A stretch of DNA of 64,000 nt, taken from the NCBI RefSeq assembly GCF_003464165.1, contig NZ_QSEK01000014.1, forward strand, positions 1 to 64,000. The letters run 5' to 3'. The stretch is from Eubacterium sp. AM49-13BH (lineage in GTDB: Bacteria; Bacillota; Clostridia; Lachnospirales; Lachnospiraceae). The stretch's first letter is position 1. Every line of letters starts with the position of its first letter. Positions 18,666-27,657 of the stretch are shown one piece after another. The position numbers were made by a program, and so were the translations under genes. Below the pieces are notes generated by a model that was not told where the DNA came from, did no database searches, and was given only the letters and a program-made list of their open reading frames with translations.

Positions 18666-20285
18666 ATGAAAAAGACATTAAAGAAGTTTGCTGCTGTAGG
18701 TTTAACACTTACATCAGTAGTAGGACTTGTTGCTTGTGGTTCTAAGAACAACACTACAGACAACAAAAAGGAAACAGTTGACTGGGCTTCAGTTGAAAAG
18801 CCAGGTAAGTTTACAGTTATGGTAGACGGAACTGTTGTTAAGGAAACTAACGGAGCTGCTAAGTTCTATGAGTATTATAAGGAACTTACAGGACTTGACA
18901 TTGAGTGGATTCGTCCAGATCACTCAAGCTACGCTGACTCTGTAAAGAACACATTCGCATCAGGAGACCTTCCAGATGTAGTTCTTCTGAACTCAGATTA
19001 TCTTGCAAACTTCGCATCAAACGGATATCTTTGGGATATGACAGATGCTTGGGAGCAGTCAGCTACTAAGAATTCAGGAAGACTTACTGAGATGGCTGAT
19101 ACTGTTATGGCAGGTAATGTACTTGCTGGTCCAGACGGAACAAAGGCTCTTTACGGCTTCTCACCAACACGTGGTAACGGATGCTGTACATATGTAAAGG
19201 CTTCTGCATTAAAGGCAGCTGGATTAGACCCAGATAAGGTTGCTAATGAGACAATGACATATGATCAGTACTATGATATGCTTAAGAAGATTCAGGCAGC
19301 ATCATCTAACAAGAACTATGTAATCTCTACATCAGGTTTTGTTGCTGGTGGTAACAAGCCAGAAGCTCCATATACTAACTACCTTCCAGAATTCTATCAG
19401 GATGCTCAGTTCACATTCTATCTTAAGGATGGAAAGTATGTAGATGGATTCTCAGAAGAAGCAATGAAGAAGGCTATGGACAGACTTAAGACAGCAATTG
19501 ATGATAAGATTCTTGATCCAGCTACACAGAATGCTTCAACAAAGGAAGCTCGTAACAAGTTTACTAATAAGGACGCTAACCTTGCATCTTCAGTATTTAC
19601 ATACTGGGCTGGTACATGGGATAAGAACCTTACTAAATTACTTCCAGATCAGACAGACAGCCTTGTAGCTATCAAGCCTATCAAGGAAGTTGGCAAGTAT
19701 ATAGAGCGTCTTGCTCCAGCTTGGGCTATTACATATAAGGCATATGAGGATGGAAAGGCTGAGGGAATCTTTAAGTACTTCATCGATACAATGCTTGACG
19801 GTGGAGATATCCAGGTAGCTTGGGAATACGGCGCTAAGGGAACACACTGGGATGATAAGGCAGAGACATATACAGTAGCTGGTAAGGATGGAAAAGAAGG
19901 TAAGACTTATACAGCAGCAGAAGGAGAATTCCATAATCTTCCATCTCCAGAAACACCATCAACACTTACAACTAAGAACCATATTGATCCAGATCTTGCA
20001 ATTGCTGGATTTGGAGATAAGGAAGATCCAGGTCACAAGGCTCAAGATCCAATTATTACTGAATGCTACAAGATGTTCAATGCTAACTGCAAAATGGTTG
20101 AAGTTCTTCCTACAACAGACGTACTTAGTAACAATATCACAGATATCAATACTAAGAGAGTAGAAGTTCTTTCACAGGTAGTTCTTGGAACTAAGACATA
20201 TGACGAAGCTATGGCTGATTACAACAACCAGGTTGGTGCTAAGGTTACAGCTGTTATCGAGTCATTAAATGCGACAATTAAGTAA
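18666..20285 (+). CDS. ABC importer sugar-binding lipoprotein
   Basis: This 539-residue family 1 solute-binding lipoprotein has a signal peptide ending in the lipobox LVAC with Cys24. The mature protein starts with a Ser/Asn/Thr/Lys linker and would be anchored on the outer membrane leaflet to capture oligosaccharides. Length and neighbours place it with LplA-type proteins that serve permeases without a dedicated ATPase gene. No ATPase gene is present nearby, so a shared MsmK-type ATPase elsewhere is expected. Codon choice indicates very high expression. GH28 downstream suggests oligogalacturonides as ligand (inference). Confidence 0.92.
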   Translation: MKKTLKKFAAVGLTLTSVVGLVACGSKNNTTDNKKETVDWASVEKPGKFTVMVDGTVVKETNGAAKFYEYYKELTGLDIEWIRPDHSSYADSVKNTFASGDLPDVVLLNSDYLANFASNGYLWDMTDAWEQSATKNSGRLTEMADTVMAGNVLAGPDGTKALYGFSPTRGNGCCTYVKASALKAAGLDPDKVANETMTYDQYYDMLKKIQAASSNKNYVISTSGFVAGGNKPEAPYTNYLPEFYQDAQFTFYLKDGKYVDGFSEEAMKKAMDRLKTAIDDKILDPATQNASTKEARNKFTNKDANLASSVFTYWAGTWDKNLTKLLPDQTDSLVAIKPIKEVGKYIERLAPAWAITYKAYEDGKAEGIFKYFIDTMLDGGDIQVAWEYGAKGTHWDDKAETYTVAGKDGKEGKTYTAAEGEFHNLPSPETPSTLTTKNHIDPDLAIAGFGDKEDPGHKAQDPIITECYKMFNANCKMVEVLPTTDVLSNNITDINTKRVEVLSQVVLGTKTYDEAMADYNNQVGAKVTAVIESLNATIK

Positions 20286-20330
20286 TTTAACTTAAATGTT
20301 AAGAATTTAAGATGCGGATGCATCAGATGT

Positions 20331-20371
20331 TCAATATGGCGGCGCAGAGAAATCCGCGCCGCTTATATTGA
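20331..20371 (+). other. Intercistronic hairpin between binding protein and permease genes
   Basis: TCAATAT and GCGGCGC at 20331-20345 pair with GCGCCGC and ATATTGA at 20356-20371, with a small internal bulge. No T run follows. Such a hairpin after a binding-protein gene commonly protects the upstream message and lowers permease expression. The remaining gap to 20453 shows no other feature. Confidence 0.6.
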
Positions 20372-20453
20372 GAAAAGATTTGCTTATGAAATTTGTATTT
20401 TTTGTATTTATTTGGTAGGCATACGATAAATTATTAGGAAAGAAGGTAAAAAA

Positions 20454-21950
20454 ATGCAGTGTCCATCTTGTAACACAGAGCTTCCTAAGAAAGCAAAGGT
20501 TTGCCCTAAGTGTGGTACAGCAATAGGAAAACCAAAGGGAAACTTAAGAGTAATGGCTATCATTGGATTTGTTGTAATGCTTGTTGCAAGTCTTTTACCA
20601 ATGGTACAGTCAGGCGAGAAGATTAAACTGGGATTATATCCTAAAGCTTATGCTTTCGGCTACATGAATATCAGTATGCCGGTTATGTGGTATTTATTTA
20701 TTGCATGTATAGTTGTTGCAATTATTCTTGTAGTAGCAAGAAAAGAAATTTTGTCTATTATTCCGGTAGCAGTTTCAGTTGTTATTACAATTGTTTCATT
20801 CCTTGCATTCGACTTTAACAGTGTTGAAGGAAAAGTAATGGGTGGTGGTCTTAAATTTGTCCCTCATTCACTTACAGATCTTCTCAGCAATGGTTATAAT
20901 GGTAATTCATATCATATCGGATGTGGATTAATTGTTCTTGCAATTGGTGTTGTTATTGCAATTGCAGGTTGCTTCATTGATGTTGTGAAGCCATTTAAGA
21001 AAGATCTTCATGTTGATACTAAGTATCTTTCTAATTCATTAAATCAGAGCCTTTCTAATAAGATTTATTATTATAGAGGTTTCTACCTTATGTTCTTACC
21101 AGTATTTGTAATGATTATGTTGTTCAACTACTGGCCAATGCTTGGATGCCGTTATGCATTTACATGTTATATCATTGGTAACCCTTATTATATGGGACTT
21201 TACCATTTTGTAACAATGTTTACTAACGATGTATATTTCTGGCAGGCATTTAGAAATACATTAATTTTGTCAATTATTAAGTTGTTCTTAAATACAGGCG
21301 CAGCTGTTATAATTTCACTTCTTTTGAACGAAATTACAAATATGATTTTCAAGAAGACAGTACAGACAATTATTTACCTTCCACATTTCATGTCATGGGT
21401 AGTTGTTGCTTCAGTTTTCAAGATGATGCTTGCACCATATGATATCGCTCCAGTAAACTCAATTCTTATGAACATGGGCCTTATTGATACACCTATTGAT
21501 TTCATGAATTCTGCTCAGTACTGGCGTGGAACATTCTATGTAATGAATGTTTGGAAAGATACAGGATGGGGAACAATCTTATTCTTAGCTACATTATCAG
21601 GTATCAGCCCAGACCTTTATGAGGCTGCACAGATTGATGGTGCTAATAGATTTAAGAGACTGATATATATTACATTACCAGCTCTTGCTAATACTATTAT
21701 TACAGTATTTATCCTTAACCTTGCCAAGGTTATGAACCTGTTTGAGTCAGTATTCGTATTACAGTCACCTATTACTTATACTAAGTCACAGGTATTACAG
21801 ACATATGTATATGTTAAGACATTCGGTGGTGGTAACTCAGATTATGGTTATACAACTGCTGTAGGTTTATTTAAGTCGTTCGTTGGTATGATCTTAGTTC
21901 TCGGTTGTAACTGGGCAAGTAAGAAAGTACGTGGACGTGGTATTGTATAG
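20454..21950 (+). CDS. ABC sugar permease (LplB type) with fused N-terminal zinc ribbon and membrane domain
   Basis: This 498-residue protein is far longer than the usual ~300-residue permease. Residues 3-20 form a zinc ribbon (CPSC and CPKC). Four membrane segments follow (about 33-50, 73-95, 102-122, 155-175). The canonical permease begins near residue 205, with the EAA loop SPDLYEAAQIDGANRFKRLI near 385-405. The permease part pairs with the next gene to form the channel. The role of the added part is unknown; it could recruit a regulator or stabilise assembly. The ribosome binding site is AGGAAAGAAGG. Confidence 0.9.
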   Translation: MQCPSCNTELPKKAKVCPKCGTAIGKPKGNLRVMAIIGFVVMLVASLLPMVQSGEKIKLGLYPKAYAFGYMNISMPVMWYLFIACIVVAIILVVARKEILSIIPVAVSVVITIVSFLAFDFNSVEGKVMGGGLKFVPHSLTDLLSNGYNGNSYHIGCGLIVLAIGVVIAIAGCFIDVVKPFKKDLHVDTKYLSNSLNQSLSNKIYYYRGFYLMFLPVFVMIMLFNYWPMLGCRYAFTCYIIGNPYYMGLYHFVTMFTNDVYFWQAFRNTLILSIIKLFLNTGAAVIISLLLNEITNMIFKKTVQTIIYLPHFMSWVVVASVFKMMLAPYDIAPVNSILMNMGLIDTPIDFMNSAQYWRGTFYVMNVWKDTGWGTILFLATLSGISPDLYEAAQIDGANRFKRLIYITLPALANTIITVFILNLAKVMNLFESVFVLQSPITYTKSQVLQTYVYVKTFGGGNSDYGYTTAVGLFKSFVGMILVLGCNWASKKVRGRGIV

Positions 21951-21963
21951 GAGGGAATAAATA

Positions 21964-22830
21964 ATGAGTGATAGTACAACATTAGTTTACAAAAAGAAAA
22001 AGAAAAAATTTAAAATATTCCCATTAGTTAATGCAATATTCTTTATTATTGTTGCATGCTTGATTATGATACCAATTTATCGAGTAATTATCAGTTCTAT
22101 TGATGCTAATACTTCATACAACTTTGTATGGTTACCATCTAAGTTTACATGGGGTGGATATACAGCCGTATTAACCAGATCAAGCTTATATACACCATTC
22201 TTGATTTCAGTTGTTACAACAATTATTGGTACATTTGTTGGACTTTTAGTTGTAACACTTGGTGGTTATGTATTAATTCAGTGGGAGATGCCAGGAAGAA
22301 ACTTCTTCGCTTATATGCTTCTCTTCACAATGATTTTCGATGGTGGTATGATTCCTAAGTACCTTGTTATCAAGCAGTTGGGATTAATGAATACACTTTG
22401 GGCAGTTATTTTACCAATGTCAATCAATGTATATAACTTAGTTCTTATGAGAAACTTCTTTGAAGGTATCCCAGAGTCTCTTTTTGAGGCAGCTCAGATT
22501 GATGGATGCTCTCCAATGGGAATTTTCTTTAAGATTGTTCTTCCTCTTTCAAAGGCAGCTCTTGCATCAATTGGTTTGATGTTCGCAGTTAGTTTCTGGA
22601 ATGATTATACAAACTTCAAGTTATATATTACTAAGAATAAGCTGTTCAACTTCCAGATTCAGTTAAGAAACATGGTTATTGATAGTGATATTCCAGTTGA
22701 TGACGCAGTTAATCAGGAAACAATTGGTAATGCAGCTACAATCATTGCTATTCTTCCTTTCATGATTATCTACCCATTCTGTCAGAAGTACTTCGTACAG
22801 GGTGTTAACGTAGGTGCCGTTAAGGAGTAA
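21964..22830 (+). CDS. ABC sugar permease (LplC/YtcP type)
   Basis: This 288-residue permease has six membrane helices and the EAA loop PESLFEAAQIDGCSPMGIFF near residue 175. It starts 13 bp after the first permease, with the ribosome binding site GGAGGG. Together with the previous gene it forms the transmembrane part of the importer. A strong terminator follows, so the three importer genes form one unit. Confidence 0.93.
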   Translation: MSDSTTLVYKKKKKKFKIFPLVNAIFFIIVACLIMIPIYRVIISSIDANTSYNFVWLPSKFTWGGYTAVLTRSSLYTPFLISVVTTIIGTFVGLLVVTLGGYVLIQWEMPGRNFFAYMLLFTMIFDGGMIPKYLVIKQLGLMNTLWAVILPMSINVYNLVLMRNFFEGIPESLFEAAQIDGCSPMGIFFKIVLPLSKAALASIGLMFAVSFWNDYTNFKLYITKNKLFNFQIQLRNMVIDSDIPVDDAVNQETIGNAATIIAILPFMIIYPFCQKYFVQGVNVGAVKE

Positions 22831-22852
22831 TGTTAATATTTTGAATTTATTT

Positions 22853-22900
22853 TGGACGAGCCTTAAAAGGCTCGTCCTTTTTTTCGCGAGTAGCGAAAAA
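22853..22900 (+). terminator. Terminator of the importer operon
   Basis: GGACGAGCCTT pairs with AAGGCTCGTCC (22854-22877) and is followed by seven T. A second small hairpin (TTTTCGC / GCGAAAA, 22881-22899) overlaps the T run. Confidence 0.93.
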
Positions 22901-22993
22901 ACTGTATTTTTATTCGTCATTACCAGTCAAATAGTGGAACAATACTATTTAACATGATACAATAAAACAAATATTGGTTAGGAGGAAAAAGGC

Positions 22994-23884
22994 TTGGATA
23001 AAAGTTTTGAAATTAAAGGATACATTAATAATGTATTAAAAGAAACCGGGCTTGAAGGAGCAGATGCATTTGATAAGGCGCTTCTTCTTAATGCTTTAGG
23101 TAAATTTGAAGCGGCAGAGCATAGTGATGAATATAAGGATGTTATTACAGGTGAATTAGATAAGCTTATACAGGATAATACTATTAATATAGGCGAGAAT
23201 GACCTTGTTAATTACATGTATGGTAATGCATGCTACAGTGTTGGAAAGAATGATATTGCTGTTAATATTGCCAAGCAGACAGAGAGACAGCAAAGAACAG
23301 AATCAGGATATTTTACAGGAGCTGAAGGTAGCAGATGCTTATGCACTGCATTTAAGGCACTGAGTTTCTATATGAATTATGAAACCAAAGATGGTGGGAA
23401 AGAACATTATAATGATATAATTGCGCAGTATAATGCAATATATGCAGAATGCTTTGAGAACGCAGGAAAGGCAGCACATGATGGTGATGCTAAGGCTGTA
23501 AAAGCACTTGCTTTATTTGCTGCAGGAGCAGTTGATACACTTGAAGTTATGGACCAGGCGTTGTATGAGATATTTGCAAGAATAAGAGAAATGTATAAAG
23601 CTGCAGTTTCAGTTCTTAATGATACGATTGATAATACAGATTCGCAGTTTGTAAAGCTTATATATGCATATGCAGTATTGAAAGGATGCCGTATGAAGCT
23701 TATACAGACAGAAAAATATGCATCCAAGGCTGAGGAAATCTTTGAAAAAGCTACTGATAAGCATGTTGCGGATAAGAGCGGTGTGGCTGTATCAGCGGCA
23801 TACATAACAGCTTACAGTGAGTATATAAGAAACAGGGATTATCAGGATTACGGACGCAGCAATGGAGGTGTATTATGGAGTTAA
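22994..23884 (+). CDS. Unrecognised helical protein in the pectin cluster
   Basis: This 296-residue protein starts at TTG 22994, eight bases after a good GGAGG at 22981-22985. It has no signal peptide or membrane segment and reads as nearly all alpha-helix. Segments such as NYMYGNACYSVGKNDIAVNI and the Tyr/Trp/Arg-rich end (DYQDYGRSNGGVLW) recall alpha/alpha-barrel carbohydrate enzymes, for example unsaturated uronyl hydrolases. I cannot identify a catalytic motif, so this is only a suggestion. The gene overlaps GH28 by 10 bp, so the two products are probably made together. Confidence 0.7.
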   Translation: MDKSFEIKGYINNVLKETGLEGADAFDKALLLNALGKFEAAEHSDEYKDVITGELDKLIQDNTINIGENDLVNYMYGNACYSVGKNDIAVNIAKQTERQQRTESGYFTGAEGSRCLCTAFKALSFYMNYETKDGGKEHYNDIIAQYNAIYAECFENAGKAAHDGDAKAVKALALFAAGAVDTLEVMDQALYEIFARIREMYKAAVSVLNDTIDNTDSQFVKLIYAYAVLKGCRMKLIQTEKYASKAEEIFEKATDKHVADKSGVAVSAAYITAYSEYIRNRDYQDYGRSNGGVLWS

Positions 23885-25431
23885 AGTTAGTTATCAAGAC
23901 AGGAAGAAGTGCTGTAGTAGAATTTGATGACGGTGGAAAGTATTATTCTAAGGAAGAATACACACTCCTGATTAATGGAGAAGAATATGGCAAGACAGAA
24001 AAGGTTGTTACAACAATATATGGTCTTAAGCCAGATACAGAATATAAGATTACAGCAGTGTATGCAGGAAAAGAATACGGACCTGTTGAATTTAAGACGG
24101 ATTATGAATATGTAACACTTAATGTCAGAGAATTTGGTGCGTATGGTGATGGAGAGCATGATGATACTAATGCAATCCAGTGTGCAATTATGGCAGCTCC
24201 TAAGGATTCCAGAGTATTAGTTCCAGAGGGTGTTTATAAGATATCAAGTATATTCTTAAAAGATAATCTTAATCTTGAGCTTGCTAAAGGAGCAGTACTT
24301 TCAGCATTTACAGAAAGAGATAAGTTCCCTATATTACCGGGACAGATTGAGACATACGATGAGAAAGATTATTACAACCTTGGTACATGGGAAGGCAATC
24401 CTCTGGATATGTTTTCAGCAATTGTATGTGGTATCAACTGTTCAAATGTCACAATTACAGGTGAAGGAACTATTGATGGATGTACAACTCATGATAACTG
24501 GTGGAAGAATTGTAAGATAAGAAATACTGCGTGGAGACCAAGATTATTCTTTATCAATAACTGTAATAATGTTACTATGCATGGAATTACAGTCCAGAAT
24601 TCACCATCATGGACAATCCACCCATATTTCAGTAAACATCTTAAGTTTATAGATGTTAAGATTCTCAATCCTGCTAATTCACACAATACAGATGGTCTTG
24701 ACCCGGAAAGCTGTCAGGATGTTCTTGTACTTGGAACATACATATCAGTTGGTGATGACTGTATAGCAATCAAGTCAGGCAAGATATATATGGCTCAGAA
24801 GGAAAAGACTCCTACAGAGGATATGACAGTACGCCAGTGCTGTATGAGAGACGGACATGGTGCAGTAACAGTAGGAAGCGAGATAGCTGCGGGAGTTAAA
24901 GATGTTCATATCAGAGACTGTATGTTCATGAATACAGACAGAGGTTTAAGAGTTAAGACAAGAAGAGGCCGTGGTAAATTATCTGTACTTGATGATATTT
25001 CATTTGAGAATATTGATATGGATAACGTTATGACACCATTTGTTGTTAACAGCTTCTATTTCTGTGATCCAGATGGAAAGACAGAATATGTTGGCTCTAG
25101 AAAGCCACTTCCTGTTGATGACAGAACACCTTCAATCAAGAGCCTTACATTTAAGGATATTAATGCGAAAAATTGCCATGTTGCAGGTGCATATATATTC
25201 GGTCTGCCAGAGAGTAAAGTTGAGAAGCTTACATTTGAGAATATTAACTTCAGCTATGCTAAAGATGCAAAGCCGGGTGTAGCGGCAATGATGCTTGGCT
25301 GTGATGAAGCAAGCAGACAGGGACTTATTGTAAGTAATGTAGAAAAACTTATATTAAAGAATGTCAATATTGAAGGCTGTGATGGAGAAGCAATTGTGGC
25401 AGATAATGTTGATAAGATTGAAAGAGATTAG
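23875..25431 (+). CDS. Cytoplasmic GH28 polygalacturonase, exo type likely
   Basis: This 518-residue protein has an N-terminal fibronectin-III-like domain (about 1-78) and a right-handed beta-helix GH28 domain. Catalytic motifs are intact: NTDG (271-274), GDDC (293-296), DGHG (326-329) and a later RVKTRRGRG substrate-binding segment. There is no signal peptide, so it acts inside the cell. The FnIII-GH28 layout is typical of exo-acting enzymes that remove galacturonate from oligogalacturonides. It overlaps the preceding gene by 10 bp and is 30 bp from an ABC exporter gene. It probably works on material taken up by the importer just upstream. Confidence 0.93.
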   Translation: MELKLVIKTGRSAVVEFDDGGKYYSKEEYTLLINGEEYGKTEKVVTTIYGLKPDTEYKITAVYAGKEYGPVEFKTDYEYVTLNVREFGAYGDGEHDDTNAIQCAIMAAPKDSRVLVPEGVYKISSIFLKDNLNLELAKGAVLSAFTERDKFPILPGQIETYDEKDYYNLGTWEGNPLDMFSAIVCGINCSNVTITGEGTIDGCTTHDNWWKNCKIRNTAWRPRLFFINNCNNVTMHGITVQNSPSWTIHPYFSKHLKFIDVKILNPANSHNTDGLDPESCQDVLVLGTYISVGDDCIAIKSGKIYMAQKEKTPTEDMTVRQCCMRDGHGAVTVGSEIAAGVKDVHIRDCMFMNTDRGLRVKTRRGRGKLSVLDDISFENIDMDNVMTPFVVNSFYFCDPDGKTEYVGSRKPLPVDDRTPSIKSLTFKDINAKNCHVAGAYIFGLPESKVEKLTFENINFSYAKDAKPGVAAMMLGCDEASRQGLIVSNVEKLILKNVNIEGCDGEAIVADNVDKIERD

Positions 25432-25461
25432 TATAAATATACAGAAATATGAGGAATAATC

Positions 25462-27252
25462 ATGAATTTACATGCACCAAAGGGAATTGATGTTGAGAAT
25501 TGGTTCATTGAGTGCTATAGGAAACATAAGGGGCATCCGTTAAAGATACTTATAGGGCTTTATAAGGGAAATTATAATAAGTTCTTTCTTGCGGTATTAT
25601 TTTTCTTTATAAAGCATGCCCCTGTGTGGGTTCTGCCAATTGTAACGGCTAATATTATCAATGATATTACAAGCGGTTCGCCAGATACTATACAGAATAT
25701 TATTATTCAGGCAATAATTATGGTTGCATTAGTTGTTCTTAATGTGCCAATGAATTATCTGTATACAAGATATAAATCATTAGCAACGAGATATGCAGAA
25801 ACAGGACTTAGAAAAGCACTTGTAAGGAAACTGCAGCAGCTTTCAATTTCGTACCACAAAGAGACACAGTCAGGCAGGCTGCAATCAAAGATAATGCGAG
25901 ATGTGGAGGCGGTTGAGACACTATCAACACAGATGTTTTTAAGCATATTAAATATTGCACTTAATATTGGAGTTGCACTTTTTGTTACGGTATCAAAGAG
26001 CCTTATAGTGTTCTTATTCTTTCTTCTCACTACACCTCTTGCAGCGGCAACTATGGTATTTTTCAGAAATATTATGAAGAAGAGAAATACCGAGTTCCGT
26101 AAGGAGATGGAAGAGACATCTGCAAGGGTTATGGAGATGGTTGAGCTTATTCCGGTTACAAGGGCACATGCACTTGAAGAGGAGGAAGTAACCAAGATGA
26201 GCGGACAGCTTTTCGCAGTTGCGGAGAAAGGCTATAAGCTAGATGTTATACAGGCATTATTTGGCTCGGTTGGATGGGCAATATTCCAGATTTTTCAGGT
26301 TGTGTGTCTGGGATTCACAGGATTTCTTGCTTTAAAGGGAAGTGTTGGTCCGGGAGACATTACACTTTACCAGAGTTATTTTGCAACAATAGTAAGTCAG
26401 GTATCATCACTTATGTCGCTTATACCAGTTATTGCCAAGGGAGTTGAGTCTGTTAATTCTATTGGAGAAGTACTTCTTGAAGAAGATATTGAATGCAATG
26501 ACGGGAAAGAAGCACTTGATAGTGTAGAAGGTGAGTTTGATTTTAAAAATGTCAGGTTTGCCTATAATAATACAGATAAACCGGTACTTCATGAGCTTAA
26601 TCTTCATGTCGATAAGGGTGAGACGATTGCACTTGTGGGAGAATCAGGAGCTGGTAAATCTACAATTCTTAACCTTGTTATAGGCTTTAATTTTGCCACA
26701 GACGGAGTTGTTACGATTGATGGACATGATATGAGAGATATTGATCTTAGAAGTTATAGAAAGCATCTGGCAGTTGTACCGCAGACATCAATATTATTCT
26801 CAGGTACTATAAGAGATAATATAACATATGGAATAGATGATTTCGATGAAGATACACTTAACAAAGTTGTTGACGCAGCTAATTTAAGAGATCTTATAGA
26901 TTCACTTCCGGATGGATTAGACACAGTTGTGGGAGAGCATGGTGGAAAGCTTTCAGGAGGACAGAGACAGCGTGTATCGATTGCAAGAGCGCTTATGAGA
27001 AATCCTGAAGTAATAGTTCTTGATGAGGCAACATCAGCATTGGACAGCATATCTGAGAAGCTTATTCAGGAGGCACTTAATAATCTTACTAAAGACAGGA
27101 CAACATTTATAGTTGCACACAGATTATCGACTATAAAGGGTGCTGACAGAATAGCAGTAATAGCAGATGGTCACTGCGTTGAATATGGAACATATGATGA
27201 GCTTATGGAACTTAAAGGCGAGTTCTATCAGATGAAATCAATACAGAGCTAA
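25462..27252 (+). CDS. ABC exporter, fused membrane and ATPase domains
   Basis: This 596-residue half-transporter has six membrane helices (about 40-310) and one nucleotide-binding domain: Walker A GESGAGKST (393-401), signature LSGGQRQR (near 497) and Walker B VIVLDEATSALD. It is of the MsbA/LmrA/BmrA kind and should work as a homodimer. Position 30 bp after GH28 hints at co-transcription, but the substrate is unknown and a direct pectin role is doubtful. A terminator follows. Confidence 0.9.
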   Translation: MNLHAPKGIDVENWFIECYRKHKGHPLKILIGLYKGNYNKFFLAVLFFFIKHAPVWVLPIVTANIINDITSGSPDTIQNIIIQAIIMVALVVLNVPMNYLYTRYKSLATRYAETGLRKALVRKLQQLSISYHKETQSGRLQSKIMRDVEAVETLSTQMFLSILNIALNIGVALFVTVSKSLIVFLFFLLTTPLAAATMVFFRNIMKKRNTEFRKEMEETSARVMEMVELIPVTRAHALEEEEVTKMSGQLFAVAEKGYKLDVIQALFGSVGWAIFQIFQVVCLGFTGFLALKGSVGPGDITLYQSYFATIVSQVSSLMSLIPVIAKGVESVNSIGEVLLEEDIECNDGKEALDSVEGEFDFKNVRFAYNNTDKPVLHELNLHVDKGETIALVGESGAGKSTILNLVIGFNFATDGVVTIDGHDMRDIDLRSYRKHLAVVPQTSILFSGTIRDNITYGIDDFDEDTLNKVVDAANLRDLIDSLPDGLDTVVGEHGGKLSGGQRQRVSIARALMRNPEVIVLDEATSALDSISEKLIQEALNNLTKDRTTFIVAHRLSTIKGADRIAVIADGHCVEYGTYDELMELKGEFYQMKSIQS

Positions 27253-27260
27253 AAAATAAT

Positions 27261-27291
27261 AGGAGACGGGAATATAACCCGTCTCCTTATT
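27261..27291. terminator. Bidirectional terminator between ABC exporter and XRE gene
   Basis: AGGAGACGGG pairs perfectly with CCCGTCTCCT around a 7-nt loop; A and T runs flank both sides, serving the converging transcripts. Confidence 0.85.
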
Positions 27292-27311
27292 TATATGCCT
27301 GCCGGTCTTAA

Positions 27312-27635
27312 TTACTTATTATCAGCAAACCAGATTCTGAGTGTTGAGATAAGCTTCTCTTTAGAATCAACATCTAACTTCTGTACAATCTGCATGATTT
27401 CATTGTCAAGAGCTGTGTTCTGGTATGACTTGTCAACGCTTCCTGCAAGGTAATCAAGAGAAACACCTGTAAGCTCTGCATAATATGAAAGCATTCTTAA
27501 TGTCATAAGATTACGTCCGTTTTCTACGTTACTTATGTAACCAGGTGTAACCTCTAATGCTTTAGCAACGTCTTCCTGTGTAAGACCATGTGCAATTCTT
27601 AACTTCTTAACTTTAGCTCCTAAATCGCTATCCAT
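27312..27635 (-). CDS. XRE-family transcriptional regulator
   Basis: The preferred start is the ATG at 27635-27633, preceded by AAGGAGG (complement 27647-27653); an upstream in-frame start at 27695 would run into typA. The 107-residue product has a helix-turn-helix at about residues 10-62 (LGAKVKKLRIAHGLTQEDVA, then SNVENGRN) and a short C-terminal helical tail. It lies 22 bp after typA and is probably in its operon. Targets are unknown. Confidence 0.88.
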   Translation of the reverse strand: MDSDLGAKVKKLRIAHGLTQEDVAKALEVTPGYISNVENGRNLMTLRMLSYYAELTGVSLDYLAGSVDKSYQNTALDNEIMQIVQKLDVDSKEKLISTLRIWFADNK

Positions 27636-27657
27636 AATTGAAACCTCCTTAAATAAA

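Noticed and set aside
25462-27252. ABC exporter as the missing ATPase of the sugar importer
   Set aside because: It has its own membrane domain and exporter architecture; import ATPases of this class are stand-alone proteins.
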